From the NCBI GenBank assembly GCA_023396365.1, contig JAEWWL010000052.1, positions 1 through 64,000 of the forward strand: 64,000 nucleotides of DNA, given 5' to 3'. The notes under the pieces are model-generated. The model saw only the letters and a list, made by a program, of their open reading frames with translations. It was not told where the DNA came from and ran no database searches. A program made the translations under genes and the position numbers. The number at the start of each line of letters is the position of its first letter. The first letter of the stretch is position 1. This document shows positions 36,541 through 45,159 of the stretch, piece after piece. The stretch is from Methanobacteriota archaeon (GTDB taxonomy: Archaea > Halobacteriota > Methanomicrobia > Methanomicrobiales > Methanomicrobiaceae).

Positions 36541-37485
36541 ATGACTCTTAGTGAGACTGAACAAAAGATAAGAAGCATGGAGATTCGCGGTGCAGGAAGA
36601 ATTGCACGGACTGCGGCGCTTGCTTTAAAGGAGCACTCTGATTTGGCTGCATCGAAAAATGCATCAATGAGCCTGAAAGAGTTCAGGGAGGAGATGGAAT
36701 CAGCCGCAGACACACTCCTTAAGACAAGGCCCACTGCAGTTTCTCTTCCAAACGCTGTCAATATTGTAATGAGGGCCATGAGAAATGAAAAGACCTTTGA
36801 TGAGGCTTACAGGGCAGTCCATGAAAGTGCGGATTTATTCATTGAAAATTCAAAGATGGCTGTCAGGCGCATTGCAGAAATCGGGGCTGCACACATAAAA
36901 GACGGAGATGTAATCTTAACACACTGCAACTCTGAAGCCGCAATAGCCTGCATAATTGAGGCTCACAGGCAGGGCAAAAAATTTGAAGTTTTTGCAACCG
37001 AGGTGAGGCCGAGAAACCAGGGTCACATTACAATAAAAGCCCTTTCTGATGCAGGAATAAAGACAAATTTCATAGTTGACTCGGCAGCCCGTTTTTTTAT
37101 GAAGAAAGTATCACTTGTAATAGTCGGTTCTGATGCAGTAACCGTAAACGGAGCTGTAATAAATAAAATCGGTACGTCCCAGATTGCTCTTTGTGCACAT
37201 GAGGCAAGAACGCCATTTATTGTTGCAGCAGAGACTTACAAATTTGCTCCAAAAACAATTACAGGCGAGCTTATAGAGATTGAGGAGAGGGATACAACAG
37301 AGGTTCTTGACACAAAAATTGCCGAAAAAATGCCAAACGTCACAGTCAGAAATCCCGCATTTGATGTAACTCCTGCCGATTATATTGACCTTGTTATAAC
37401 AGAGCAGGGGGCTATTCCGCCGGAGATGGCTTATGTCATAATAAAAGAGTATCTTGGATGGAATATTGAGGATTTCAACCGTTAG
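36541..37485 (+). CDS. Ribose-1,5-bisphosphate isomerase
   Basis: A 314-residue eIF2B-like isomerase: EIRGAGRIARTAALAL, THCNSEAAIACIIEA with the catalytic Cys, VFATEVRPRNQGH, IVGSDAVTVNGAVINKIGTSQ with the catalytic Asp, and FDVTPADYIDLVITEQG. It converts ribose-1,5-bisphosphate to ribulose-1,5-bisphosphate, the substrate of type III RuBisCO. It follows AMP phosphorylase in this route, though the genes are about 2.7 kb apart and not in one operon. Translation-factor identity is unlikely because the isomerase-specific residues are present. Confidence 0.9.
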   Translation: MTLSETEQKIRSMEIRGAGRIARTAALALKEHSDLAASKNASMSLKEFREEMESAADTLLKTRPTAVSLPNAVNIVMRAMRNEKTFDEAYRAVHESADLFIENSKMAVRRIAEIGAAHIKDGDVILTHCNSEAAIACIIEAHRQGKKFEVFATEVRPRNQGHITIKALSDAGIKTNFIVDSAARFFMKKVSLVIVGSDAVTVNGAVINKIGTSQIALCAHEARTPFIVAAETYKFAPKTITGELIEIEERDTTEVLDTKIAEKMPNVTVRNPAFDVTPADYIDLVITEQGAIPPEMAYVIIKEYLGWNIEDFNR

Positions 37486-37548
37486 CAGAGAAAGCACAGA
37501 TATATGCCGGCAGCTATGAATTGGAAAAGCATTATCAGACCCGTATTT

Positions 37549-38106
37549 CTAAACGGCCTCAATCTCCCTGAATCTGAAGATGATTCTCCAGTCCTGCTGC
37601 TCTCTTAGTGTAATTTCGTTCATCTCCTCAAGAAATTCCCTGAGCTGGTTCATATTTTTTACATGGACGATTTCGTTTTTTACCGAGGCTATGTGCTTTG
37701 CAATGTGTGAATATCTCTCGGAATTTCTTAAGTACTCACGCTGAATCCTGATTGAAGAAACAGCCGCAGCAAATGCCGGAAGAGTGATTGTAAGAGCTGC
37801 AATTACAAGTGAAGGATCAATATGTGATTTTGGCATATGGCCTATCTCAAGTGCATGAATGGTTGCAAGAATCAGTGTAATAAAAAAAAGCAGTTCGCCT
37901 GCAACAGATAAAATCCTGTAATTCTTTTTGGATTTTTTGCTTTCGCGCCTGTAAAATAAAAGTCTGTTCTGAATCCATGCAGAGATGAAAATTTTTTTTA
38001 CGGGCTCAAACGGAATATCAAGACGGCAGAATCTAAGAGGCGTTTCTTTTATTACAGACTCAAATCCGATAACCATCCAGTCATTGGGCCTGTGTGCAAG
38101 GCTCAT
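37549..38106 (-). CDS. SLATT/DUF4231-like two-helix membrane protein
   Basis: A 185-residue protein with two membrane helices (ILSVAGELLFFITLILATIHA and LVIAALTITLPAFAAAVSSI), then a long helix and a Glu-Trp-rich tail (EFLEEMNEITLREQQDWRI). This is the SLATT/DUF4231 pattern, effectors linked to SLOG-type nucleotide-sensing proteins in conflict systems. The ATG overlaps the stop of the frame at 38103-38513 by ATGA, so it may be the membrane effector half of a two-part locus. Membership is an assignment by pattern only. Confidence 0.65.
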   Translation of the reverse strand: MSLAHRPNDWMVIGFESVIKETPLRFCRLDIPFEPVKKIFISAWIQNRLLFYRRESKKSKKNYRILSVAGELLFFITLILATIHALEIGHMPKSHIDPSLVIAALTITLPAFAAAVSSIRIQREYLRNSERYSHIAKHIASVKNEIVHVKNMNQLREFLEEMNEITLREQQDWRIIFRFREIEAV

Positions 38107-38608
38107 ATGAGGGTGCTTTTTTCAGCAATTTTGTCTGTAACCGCATCGTATCCGGCTTTCTTTGAACTTTCATCACACTCGATTATACGAAACCTTATGC
38201 TGCTTTCAAACGGGCCTTTTTGCTCATCTCTTCCCGGACTTAATTTTTGTTCTTCCGGTTTTTTTATGAGAAGAATTTCAACCGGACTTTTTCTAAAGGG
38301 GGTTCTGTTTTGAAGAAAATTTTCAAGAATTTCATGTTCATGTGTTTTTGAAAACGGGAGCAGGAATGTATAAGTTGCAGGAGTGTTTTTAAGAATATCC
38401 TCAATCTTTTTTAAAAGTTCATTTAATGCATTTATTACTGAATCTTCATCAAAGCTGCTTTCTCTTACAAAAAAACCGATATATATCTCTGCAGGAAGGG
38501 ATTTTGGAATTGATTAAGAAAATCCCTTTGTGAAACAGACACATGCTTTTGTTTTGATTTTGTGTAAATCTGATGTTTCAAAGCAGATGCAGGGCTTTTC
38601 TTAATCAA
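38103..38608 (-). pseudogene. Frameshifted gene upstream of the SLATT-like gene
   Basis: Two coding-like frames share this strand. The first begins at TTG (38608, with GAGG 8 bases upstream) and ends at a stop at 38465-38467. The second, 136 codons from 38513 to 38103, has no ATG, GTG or TTG but reads well: PAEIYIGFFVRESSFDEDS, TYTFLLPFSKTHEHEI, SIRFRIIECDESSKKAGYDA. Shape is like a SLOG-type sensor (IYIG-x2-VR in place of GVTGHR). It seems to be one gene broken by a -1 shift between 38465 and 38513. A sequencing error or programmed shift could also explain it. Confidence 0.55.
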
Positions 38609-38616
38609 TTCCAAAA
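38502..38616. repeat. Long inverted repeat (perfect 21-bp arms)
   Basis: Arms at 38502-38522 and 38596-38616 are exact reverse complements over 21 bases and continue to 25 of 26 with one mismatch inward. The 73-base spacer has further weak pairing. The arms lie inside the frameshifted gene, one in each coding frame. It would fold into a long hairpin in RNA or a cruciform in DNA. Confidence 0.9.
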
Positions 38617-38774
38617 CCTCATCCAGATTATATCTGTTTATCTGCCGGACAGGTTAAATACATGATGCCTGCTTCATTCATTTTTAACATTCATCATGGC
38701 AGGGAGGAATTTTATCATCAGTCCTTTTTAAATCCCTTCAGGTAGAATGAATCAGATAACGAAAGTGACCGATT

Positions 38775-39335
38775 ATGATGGCATATATAATTGCAGGCAT
38801 TATTGTTGTTGTATTAATTATCCTTGTCTTATGGTTTGTAGGGATATACAACAAATATTTCAGCCTTAAAAATTCATCCGAGGCAACACTCGGACAGATA
38901 AAGGTGGCAATGAAAAAGCGCCTTGATATGATTGAGCAGCTTTTGGGATCTGTAAAAAGCTACGCAGGCTTTGAGAAAGAGACGCTTGAGTCTGTAACAA
39001 AGATGAGGGCAAGTGTCGGCGGTGCCGGTGTCGGCGACTTAAATTCAATACAGGCGGAATCAGCATCTGTTCTTGGAAGGCTCTTTGCAGTAATGGAGAA
39101 CTATCCTGATCTTAAAACATCAGAGACAGTAAAAACCCTTATGAGTTCTGTAAAGGATCTTGAGGATGAGATAGCACGCCAGCGCTATACTTTCAACAAC
39201 ATCTCACAGCAGTACAACACAATGCTTGAGACAATTCCTTCAAACATCATCGGAGGCATGCTTCATCTGACAAAGCTTGACTACCTTGAGTTTAACGATG
39301 AAAACTTAGAGAAAGCACCAAAAATTTCATTTTAA
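38775..39335 (+). CDS. lemA: LemA family protein
   Basis: This 186-residue LemA protein has an N-terminal membrane helix (YIIAGIIVVVLIILVLWFVGIY), then the three-helix bundle with KNSSEATLGQIKVAMKKRLD and the ERYTFNN-type stretch (here ARQRYTFNNISQQYN). LemA proteins are membrane-bound with unknown role, often paired with DUF2207 proteins as here (12 bp away). Translation could start at Met1 or Met2 (MMAYII). Confidence 0.9.
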   Translation: MMAYIIAGIIVVVLIILVLWFVGIYNKYFSLKNSSEATLGQIKVAMKKRLDMIEQLLGSVKSYAGFEKETLESVTKMRASVGGAGVGDLNSIQAESASVLGRLFAVMENYPDLKTSETVKTLMSSVKDLEDEIARQRYTFNNISQQYNTMLETIPSNIIGGMLHLTKLDYLEFNDENLEKAPKISF

Positions 39336-39347
39336 TAAAGGAATCAG

Positions 39348-41183
39348 ATGGAAGAGAAGTTTCAGGTCGCAGCAGTATTTGCTGCGACACTTTTTTTGGG
39401 AATTTTCATAATTGCCGCAGCAGGATTTATCTCTTCAGAATCCACAGATTCTGGCGGCAGCCTTTATGCAGATTCTTATGAGGCAGTCTGGTATGACAAC
39501 GGCACGTTGACTGAGCGCTATGTATATGATGTTTTATCATCCGGCGATTACAGGATGCTTTACCGCGTCTGGGCAGCGCCCGTGTACTCCGCAGAGCATT
39601 CTCAGAATACTGCCGGCAGCCCTCATATTGAGCTTATTGATATGAAAACACCTGACGGCACAGCAGGCTATATCAAAACAAAGAACGGAGATGTATTTTT
39701 ATTCAATGATAAAAATGATGACTCACAAAGCCTTCAGTCGTTTGTGTCAGATAATGCATATCCAAATGAAGCAGGAATTGTCAATACAGCCTATTTTGAT
39801 TCTGGAAAATACGAGGTTGAATATACATACAGTTTTTATCCTCCTATTGAGTATGACGAAGAAGCCTCGCATATAAACATAATGTTTGCAGATGAGCACA
39901 TCCCGTACAGGAATGTAAAAATCACGCTTGTTTCTGACAGCATTACTGATGTTTTTATCCATTCGCCGGGTTATGAGATATCCTTAGAGGATAAAAAAGC
40001 AGTAATCACCGGAAGCTCTCCTGAAAACAGAATTATTGAGGCAGAGATGCTTCTAAAGCCTGATGCGGCTGAAAAAATTCCCGGTTATCCTTCATATGTC
40101 GAGGGTGTTGTTGAAAAGACAAGGGCTGCAAATCCCGGGTTTGAATCAGGATTATATATCTCACAGTTAGTTGCAGACGCAGGCAAAATTATTGTGATTC
40201 TTGTTCCTTTCCTTCTTGTAGCACTCTATGCCGCTGTCGGCCGGGAGAAGAATTTTACAGTTCCTAAGTATCTCAGTACAATTCCCAACAAAAAACTCTC
40301 ACCCTGGCAGGTGAATCTTCTCTTCAAAGGAGATGCATTTGAGTCTGATGAGCATGGCTTTTACGCAACTCTTCTTGACCTGCATAAGAGAAAGAAGATT
40401 AAGATTTCTGAAAAAGAGGATAATAAAGGAGTTCTCATTGAAATTCTGGATGGTGCTTCCGATGATAAATACGAGCAGAAGGTATTCGGCTTCATAGCAG
40501 CAAATTCAGGCAAAGCAGGAATTCTTGATACAGGATACTTTGAGGAGGTCTCAAAGAATGCATCAAAATCAATGGCTGATGAGAAGATAGCAAGTGCAGT
40601 AAAGGAAAATCTTAACGCGGTTATGTCTGCACAGGATGAATTGCTTTCATCAAAATATGCAGAGGATGGAAGAGGTTATCTTCTGCTCTTCTATGCTGCA
40701 GGGGCAGTAATTATCATAGTCTCCATGATCTGCCTGTTTATGTATTCCTATGCATCATCAGTAATTTTTACTGCACTTTCAATGGGAGTTGCCGTGATTA
40801 TCCAGGCCGTTGTTGCAACCCTTTTCCCGTCAACACTTTTTGGCCGGTGGAAAGATGATCACTACAGGGAAAAGCTTGAATGGAATTCATTTAAGCGTTT
40901 TGTATCTGATTTGAGCCAGATAAAGAAGTATGGGACTGAGGATTTAAACATGTGGGGAGAATGGCTGATATATGCCACAGCTCTTGGCGCCGGAGACAAA
41001 GTAGAGGCTGCAATGAAGGAGATGAATGTAAACATCTCCGAAGGAGGCTACTTCTATCCTCATTACATCTGGTTTGCAGGATTCCATACGATAAGCACAT
41101 TCACACCGCCGTCGCAGGGAGGATCCGGCGGCGGATTCGGCGGAGGCGGCGGTTTTGGAGGCGGAGGTGCAGGAGGGAGATAA
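39348..41183 (+). CDS. DUF2207 membrane protein, LemA partner
   Basis: A 611-residue protein: N-terminal membrane helix (TLFLGIFIIAAAGFI), a large extracytoplasmic beta domain (about 30-270), a membrane helix near 280 (IIVILVPFLLVALYA), a cytoplasmic part, two more helices near 445-490, and a Gly-rich tail with GGGGFGG. This is the DUF2207 layout. It follows lemA closely, so the two are probably co-transcribed and act together at the membrane. Function is unknown. Confidence 0.88.
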   Translation: MEEKFQVAAVFAATLFLGIFIIAAAGFISSESTDSGGSLYADSYEAVWYDNGTLTERYVYDVLSSGDYRMLYRVWAAPVYSAEHSQNTAGSPHIELIDMKTPDGTAGYIKTKNGDVFLFNDKNDDSQSLQSFVSDNAYPNEAGIVNTAYFDSGKYEVEYTYSFYPPIEYDEEASHINIMFADEHIPYRNVKITLVSDSITDVFIHSPGYEISLEDKKAVITGSSPENRIIEAEMLLKPDAAEKIPGYPSYVEGVVEKTRAANPGFESGLYISQLVADAGKIIVILVPFLLVALYAAVGREKNFTVPKYLSTIPNKKLSPWQVNLLFKGDAFESDEHGFYATLLDLHKRKKIKISEKEDNKGVLIEILDGASDDKYEQKVFGFIAANSGKAGILDTGYFEEVSKNASKSMADEKIASAVKENLNAVMSAQDELLSSKYAEDGRGYLLLFYAAGAVIIIVSMICLFMYSYASSVIFTALSMGVAVIIQAVVATLFPSTLFGRWKDDHYREKLEWNSFKRFVSDLSQIKKYGTEDLNMWGEWLIYATALGAGDKVEAAMKEMNVNISEGGYFYPHYIWFAGFHTISTFTPPSQGGSGGGFGGGGGFGGGGAGGR

Positions 41184-41233
41184 TTATCTTTCATCACCGC
41201 AGATTTATTTTCCACATTTTGGGAACTTTTATT

Positions 41234-41899
41234 ATGAGAGATAATTTTGCAAAGCCCGGGAATTTTGAAAAAAAAGAGGCTGAAAAACCGGAGATGAAAA
41301 GAAAGCGTCTTGCTCCGACACTTTCTGATGTTGTCTATGTAGCCGTTATTTCTGCACCCGGACCCGGCAGGGACAGCAACTTTGAGGTCTTGGCTGTAAG
41401 CATGTCTGATTATTCCATAATCAGGCTGAAATATTCAAGAAAGACAAGGCTGAGTCCCGGAATGGTCATTGATCTTCGTGATTTTGGTGACATGGGCCAT
41501 TATTCAATTGAAGACAATGTTTTGCCTGATGCAATTGATAAAAGAACTGCAGGATATATCGGCCCTGCACTTATTTCAGCAGGAAAAAAACATCCGATCG
41601 GTCTTTTAAAGGCTCAGACGCTATCTTCCAGGGGGATTAAAAACCTCTTTTCCCTTCTGAATATGACAGACTGCAAAAAACTTTCAAAGTTTGGACAGGA
41701 GCTTAAAAAATCTTCATTCAACGGCCCTGTCCTGCATAAGGATTTATTTGGCCATTTCATCCGTGCCTTTCCTGTAAAAGAGAATCCTCCGGATATCAGG
41801 CAGCAGGAGGCATTAATCAGCATCTGCGCAAACAGCGCCGATGTTATTCTTGAATTAATAGACGGATACCTTGAATGCTGTGCTGATGAAAGACTATGA
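41234..41899 (+). CDS. Hypothetical protein (221 residues)
   Basis: I recognise no family. From the ATG at 41234 the product is soluble and basic at its N-terminus (PEMKRKRLAPTLSDVVYVAVISAP), with a beta-rich first half that resembles a small OB-like barrel (RLKYSRKTRLSPGMVIDLRDFG, split across strands) and a helical second half. A longer open frame from 40952 runs antiparallel in codon sense to the DUF2207 coding sequence and is rejected. Spacing to the DUF2207 gene is about 50 bp. Confidence 0.7.
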   Translation: MRDNFAKPGNFEKKEAEKPEMKRKRLAPTLSDVVYVAVISAPGPGRDSNFEVLAVSMSDYSIIRLKYSRKTRLSPGMVIDLRDFGDMGHYSIEDNVLPDAIDKRTAGYIGPALISAGKKHPIGLLKAQTLSSRGIKNLFSLLNMTDCKKLSKFGQELKKSSFNGPVLHKDLFGHFIRAFPVKENPPDIRQQEALISICANSADVILELIDGYLECCADERL

Positions 41900-41987
41900 T
41901 CAAAAAAAAACATTTTTTTTTTGGTTTTTTATCTTCAAACGGCACTTTTATGCATCATAAAATACTGATAAAAGAGATGCTGAAAAG

Positions 41988-42314
41988 ATGCCTGAATTTT
42001 TTGTCGGTGATGTTGTACTTGCACCTCTTCGTTTTGGGTTTACAGGCGGGGTTAAAACAAGACCTGCTGTTGTAATTGAAAGCTGCGGCAATAAAATACG
42101 TCTTTGCCCCGTTACAAGCCGGATGCCAAAAGATACTGCACCTGTGATACTTGAGCTTGATGATTTTGAAAAAGGAGGTCTAAGCATGTTTGATGAAAGC
42201 TATATTCTTCTTTATGATATTGTAGAGCTTTCCAAAAGAGAGATAATCGGGAAAAAGGGCAGGCTTACAAAAGAGAAAACCAATTTTATTGTTTCTGCCG
42301 CAGCTAAGCGCTGA
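41988..42314 (+). CDS. PemK/MazF-like toxin-family protein
   Basis: A 108-residue PemK/MazF-type beta-barrel: FFVGDVVLAPLRFGFTGGVKTRPAVVIES and RLCPVTSRM, then SYILLYDIVELSKREIIGKKGRL. These ribonucleases cut mRNA when freed from an antitoxin. No antitoxin-like AbrB or ribbon-helix-helix gene is adjacent, so this is either a solitary toxin homolog or a tamed regulator. The loop residues that form the active-site Arg/Thr pair in MazF (KTRPAVVI and CPVTSR) are present. Confidence 0.82.
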   Translation: MPEFFVGDVVLAPLRFGFTGGVKTRPAVVIESCGNKIRLCPVTSRMPKDTAPVILELDDFEKGGLSMFDESYILLYDIVELSKREIIGKKGRLTKEKTNFIVSAAAKR

Positions 42315-42374
42315 TGCAGAATGCAGCCCCCCGGAAATTATGGATGAATCAGGTTTAAATTTTTTTTTTAGAAT

Positions 42375-42731
42375 TCACTCAGGCTCAGGAATGTATCCCG
42401 GGGGGATATTGCTTTCTAAGTCATCAATGAGATTTTCAGTGTATGTGATTCCGTTTCTGTTCAGGCGCCATTTCATTCCTGACATTGTGGATTCATCAAT
42501 TATTGTGTTCTTATCTCCCATCTCCTCAATTGCAAGCATTATCTCGTTTTTGGGGATTGAGCATTTTCTCTCTATGTCCTGCCTGTTGACACTTTTTTTT
42601 CCTTTGTCACCCAGGATATACAGCGCCATGAATACCTTGTCAAGCCTTTTCTTTTCAGGTAAGACGTCCTTTTTTCCATACTGTCTGTCGTAATTTGAAA
42701 AGGCAGATTTAATTGTCCGAATTGCCAACAT
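42375..42731 (-). CDS. Winged-helix-like hypothetical protein
   Basis: A 118-residue protein with a helical segment KRLDKVFMALYILGDKGKK, then NRQDIERKCSIPKNEIMLAIEEM (helix-turn-helix-like) and a wing-like tail. It probably binds DNA. A perfect palindrome at 42753-42765 lies about 22 bases upstream of its start, which would suit autoregulation. No family name is recognised. Confidence 0.65.
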   Translation of the reverse strand: MLAIRTIKSAFSNYDRQYGKKDVLPEKKRLDKVFMALYILGDKGKKSVNRQDIERKCSIPKNEIMLAIEEMGDKNTIIDESTMSGMKWRLNRNGITYTENLIDDLESNIPPGYIPEPE

Positions 42732-42752
42732 ATCACCTGTTATGGGATATTG

Positions 42753-42765
42753 CCCTATTATAGGG
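42753..42765. promoter_or_regulatory. Palindromic operator candidate upstream of the winged-helix gene
   Basis: CCCTATTATAGGG is a perfect 13-bp palindrome about 22 bases before the gene start, in a stretch that also has a related half site (TATGGG at 42741-42746). It could be bound by the gene product. Confidence 0.4.
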
Positions 42766-43128
42766 ACTTTATAATCACATTATTTTTCTTTCAAAGATGA
42801 TATTGTTTTTGAGATGTATTGTATATGAATGCTTTAAAGACCTTCATATTTTTTTTCAAAAATCCTCAACTAAAAAAATTTCTGTATAAGTTCTTTGGCA
42901 GGACTTTTCTTCTGAAAATGTATAAGAAAAAAATTCATATTTTCTGCTCTCAAAGATTTAAAACAGGCTGATGATTTGATGAAATAAATTTTTTTTGAAA
43001 ATGGCATTTCAGAAATTCCCAACTGTTATGCTTAAGGCTTATCTGAAGAATTTCATTTTTAATTTTTCAGCCAGACAAAAAAGCTTTGCCGGCTGGATTT
43101 TTAATGTTTCTCATCATATTATTTTAAA
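42766..43128. other. Divergent intergenic region without a gene
   Basis: AT-rich, with T-runs and no coding frame. It should contain the aminotransferase promoter. No structured RNA seen. Confidence 0.4.
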
Positions 43129-44250
43129 ATGAAGATCGATGAATTCCTCCTGGAGAAATATCTTAAAAAATATGAATTCAGCGCCCCCTGTCTTTTATGC
43201 ACCTCTGACTGCCAGTCATTAACGGCAGGAGAGCTTTTAAAAATATGCGGCAAATCCGGCGATGACTTATCAGATGTCTGGCTTGGATATACTCAGACCA
43301 AAGGATCGCCTTCACTTAGAAAGGCAATCTCCTCTCTTTATTCTTCAGTAAATCCGGATGAAATCATAACATTTTCAGGTGCGGAGGAGGGGATATTTGT
43401 ATTTATGAATGCAGCCTTAAATCCCGGGGATCACATAATTGTGCTTACGCCCTGCTATCAGTCTTTGTATGAGATTGCAAATGCAATTGGCTGCCGGATT
43501 ACACAATGGAGGATGAATGAAGAGAACGGCTGGAGGCCGGATTTAAATGAGCTTAGGGAAAGTATCCGGGATAATACAGCTGCAATAATAATAAACACTC
43601 CGCATAATCCGACAGGGTTTAATTTTTCAAAAGAGGAATTTTTGGAAATTATAGAAATTGCCTCTGAAAATTCACTGTATCTCTTCTCTGACGAAGTTTA
43701 CCGTGAACTTGAGTACGATAAAAAAGACAGGCTTCCTGCGGCGGCTGATGAATATTCAAAAGGAGTGTCGCTTGGTGTTATGTCAAAGGCATATGGACTT
43801 GCAGGACTTAGAATCGGATGGATAGCAGTAAAAGACAAAGAGCTCATGCAGGGCATTGAATGCTTTAAGGATTATATTTCGATATGCCAGAGCGCTCCAT
43901 CGGAATATCTCTCGGAAATTGCACTTTTAAACCGTGAAAAGCTGCTGAAAAGAAATCTTTCAATAATTTCTGAAAACCTTTCAGTCCTTGATGAATTCTT
44001 TTTGAAATATTCTGAAATTTTGGAATGGGTCAGACCGGTTTCATCTTCGGTTGGTTTTGTAAGGATTAAAACCGGAGAGGAAGCTTTATTATTCTGCCTT
44101 GATGCAATAGAAAAGGCAGGCGTTCTGCTTATCCCGTCAACAGTTTTCGGTTATTCCAATACCCATTTCAGGATAGGTTTTGCAAGAAAAGATATGTCGG
44201 ATGCGCTTTTGAGGTTCTCGGATTATCTTGACAAAAAATACAAATTATAA
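43129..44250 (+). CDS. PLP-dependent aminotransferase (class I/II)
   Basis: A 373-residue fold-type I aminotransferase: GYTQTKGSPSLRKAI, INTPHNPTGFNF (Asn/Pro contacts PLP), LFSDEVYRELEY, and the Schiff-base Lys in VMSKAYGLAGLRIGW (SKA-x-GLAGLR). Substrate is not evident; it is related to capreomycidine synthase-type and tyrosine/aspartate aminotransferases. The start is the ATG at 43129. It is monocistronic. Confidence 0.9.
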   Translation: MKIDEFLLEKYLKKYEFSAPCLLCTSDCQSLTAGELLKICGKSGDDLSDVWLGYTQTKGSPSLRKAISSLYSSVNPDEIITFSGAEEGIFVFMNAALNPGDHIIVLTPCYQSLYEIANAIGCRITQWRMNEENGWRPDLNELRESIRDNTAAIIINTPHNPTGFNFSKEEFLEIIEIASENSLYLFSDEVYRELEYDKKDRLPAAADEYSKGVSLGVMSKAYGLAGLRIGWIAVKDKELMQGIECFKDYISICQSAPSEYLSEIALLNREKLLKRNLSIISENLSVLDEFFLKYSEILEWVRPVSSSVGFVRIKTGEEALLFCLDAIEKAGVLLIPSTVFGYSNTHFRIGFARKDMSDALLRFSDYLDKKYKL

Positions 44251-44325
44251 TTGCGGCTTATGCCTGATATCAAAATCCAAAAAATCCTCCTGATTTTTTT
44301 TCAAAATCCAAAATTAAATAACCAT

Positions 44326-44967
44326 TTACTGGCTCTCCTTTCCCGCAAATAAAAGCCATTTGGGGTATTTGAGATTCCATCTTATTGCAGCAATCCTGAC
44401 TATGAATACAACAGCAATTGCTATTACCGAACTTGCCACTCCTGCATCAGGCATCAGATAAAGGAGTGTAACATACAATACTCCGCCGATAAGAATAGGA
44501 GTTGCATAAAGCTCCTGTTTTAAAATAAGGTTTGGCCTGTCGGTCAGGATATCTCTTATGATGCCTCCTGATATTCCCGTAATAATCCCCATAATAACTG
44601 CGATTGCAGGAGTAAATCCAAGAGCGAGCGTCTTGTCTATTGCCTGTACATTAAAAAGTGCAACTCCGAGTGCATCAAGATGCAGCAGCGGTTTGTATGT
44701 CTTCCAGAAGTATCCTTCAAGGAAGAATGCCATAATTGCGGCGAAAATAGCTATCCATACATAAATAAAATTTTCAATCCAGAATATTGGCGCATCAAGG
44801 ATGACGTCTCTTACAGTTCCGCCGCCAAAAGCTGTTACAAGTGCAATTACAACAATTCCAAATATATCCATTCCCCTTTTTGCACCTGCAAGTACTCCTG
44901 TTATTGCAAAAACTGCTATGCCTATTATGCTTATCAGGTAGTCCGGCGGGAAGTATGCATCAATCAT
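44326..44967 (-). CDS. TRIC/UPF0126-family membrane protein
   Basis: A 213-residue protein with seven predicted helices arranged as two repeats, with the signature Gly-Arg-Asp boxes FGGGTVRDVIL and GISGGIIRDILTDRP. This matches the trimeric intracellular cation (TRIC) channel/UPF0126 family, which conducts K+ in prokaryotes. Its start is close to the divergent DUF134 gene. Confidence 0.9.
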   Translation of the reverse strand: MIDAYFPPDYLISIIGIAVFAITGVLAGAKRGMDIFGIVVIALVTAFGGGTVRDVILDAPIFWIENFIYVWIAIFAAIMAFFLEGYFWKTYKPLLHLDALGVALFNVQAIDKTLALGFTPAIAVIMGIITGISGGIIRDILTDRPNLILKQELYATPILIGGVLYVTLLYLMPDAGVASSVIAIAVVFIVRIAAIRWNLKYPKWLLFAGKESQ

Positions 44968-45159
44968 TGCTCTGCTGATAAGAATCGGCTTTTAATGGTA
45001 TAAATTAAGCGGGAAAAATGCCTTCGTTAGTTAATTTTTATTCTGGCGGGAGAAGCATGTTTTGATAATTAAAATTAAATTCCTGCAGTAATAAGTATAA
45101 TTAATAAAATGCCTGAAATATCCTGATATTTTTGGTTGCATCACAGGAGTTTTAAATAA

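Noticed and set aside
40952..41233. N-terminal extension of the frame ending at 41899
   Set aside because: It overlaps DUF2207 coding sequence in another frame and encodes Arg-rich low-complexity sequence; the ATG at 41234 follows the gene gap.
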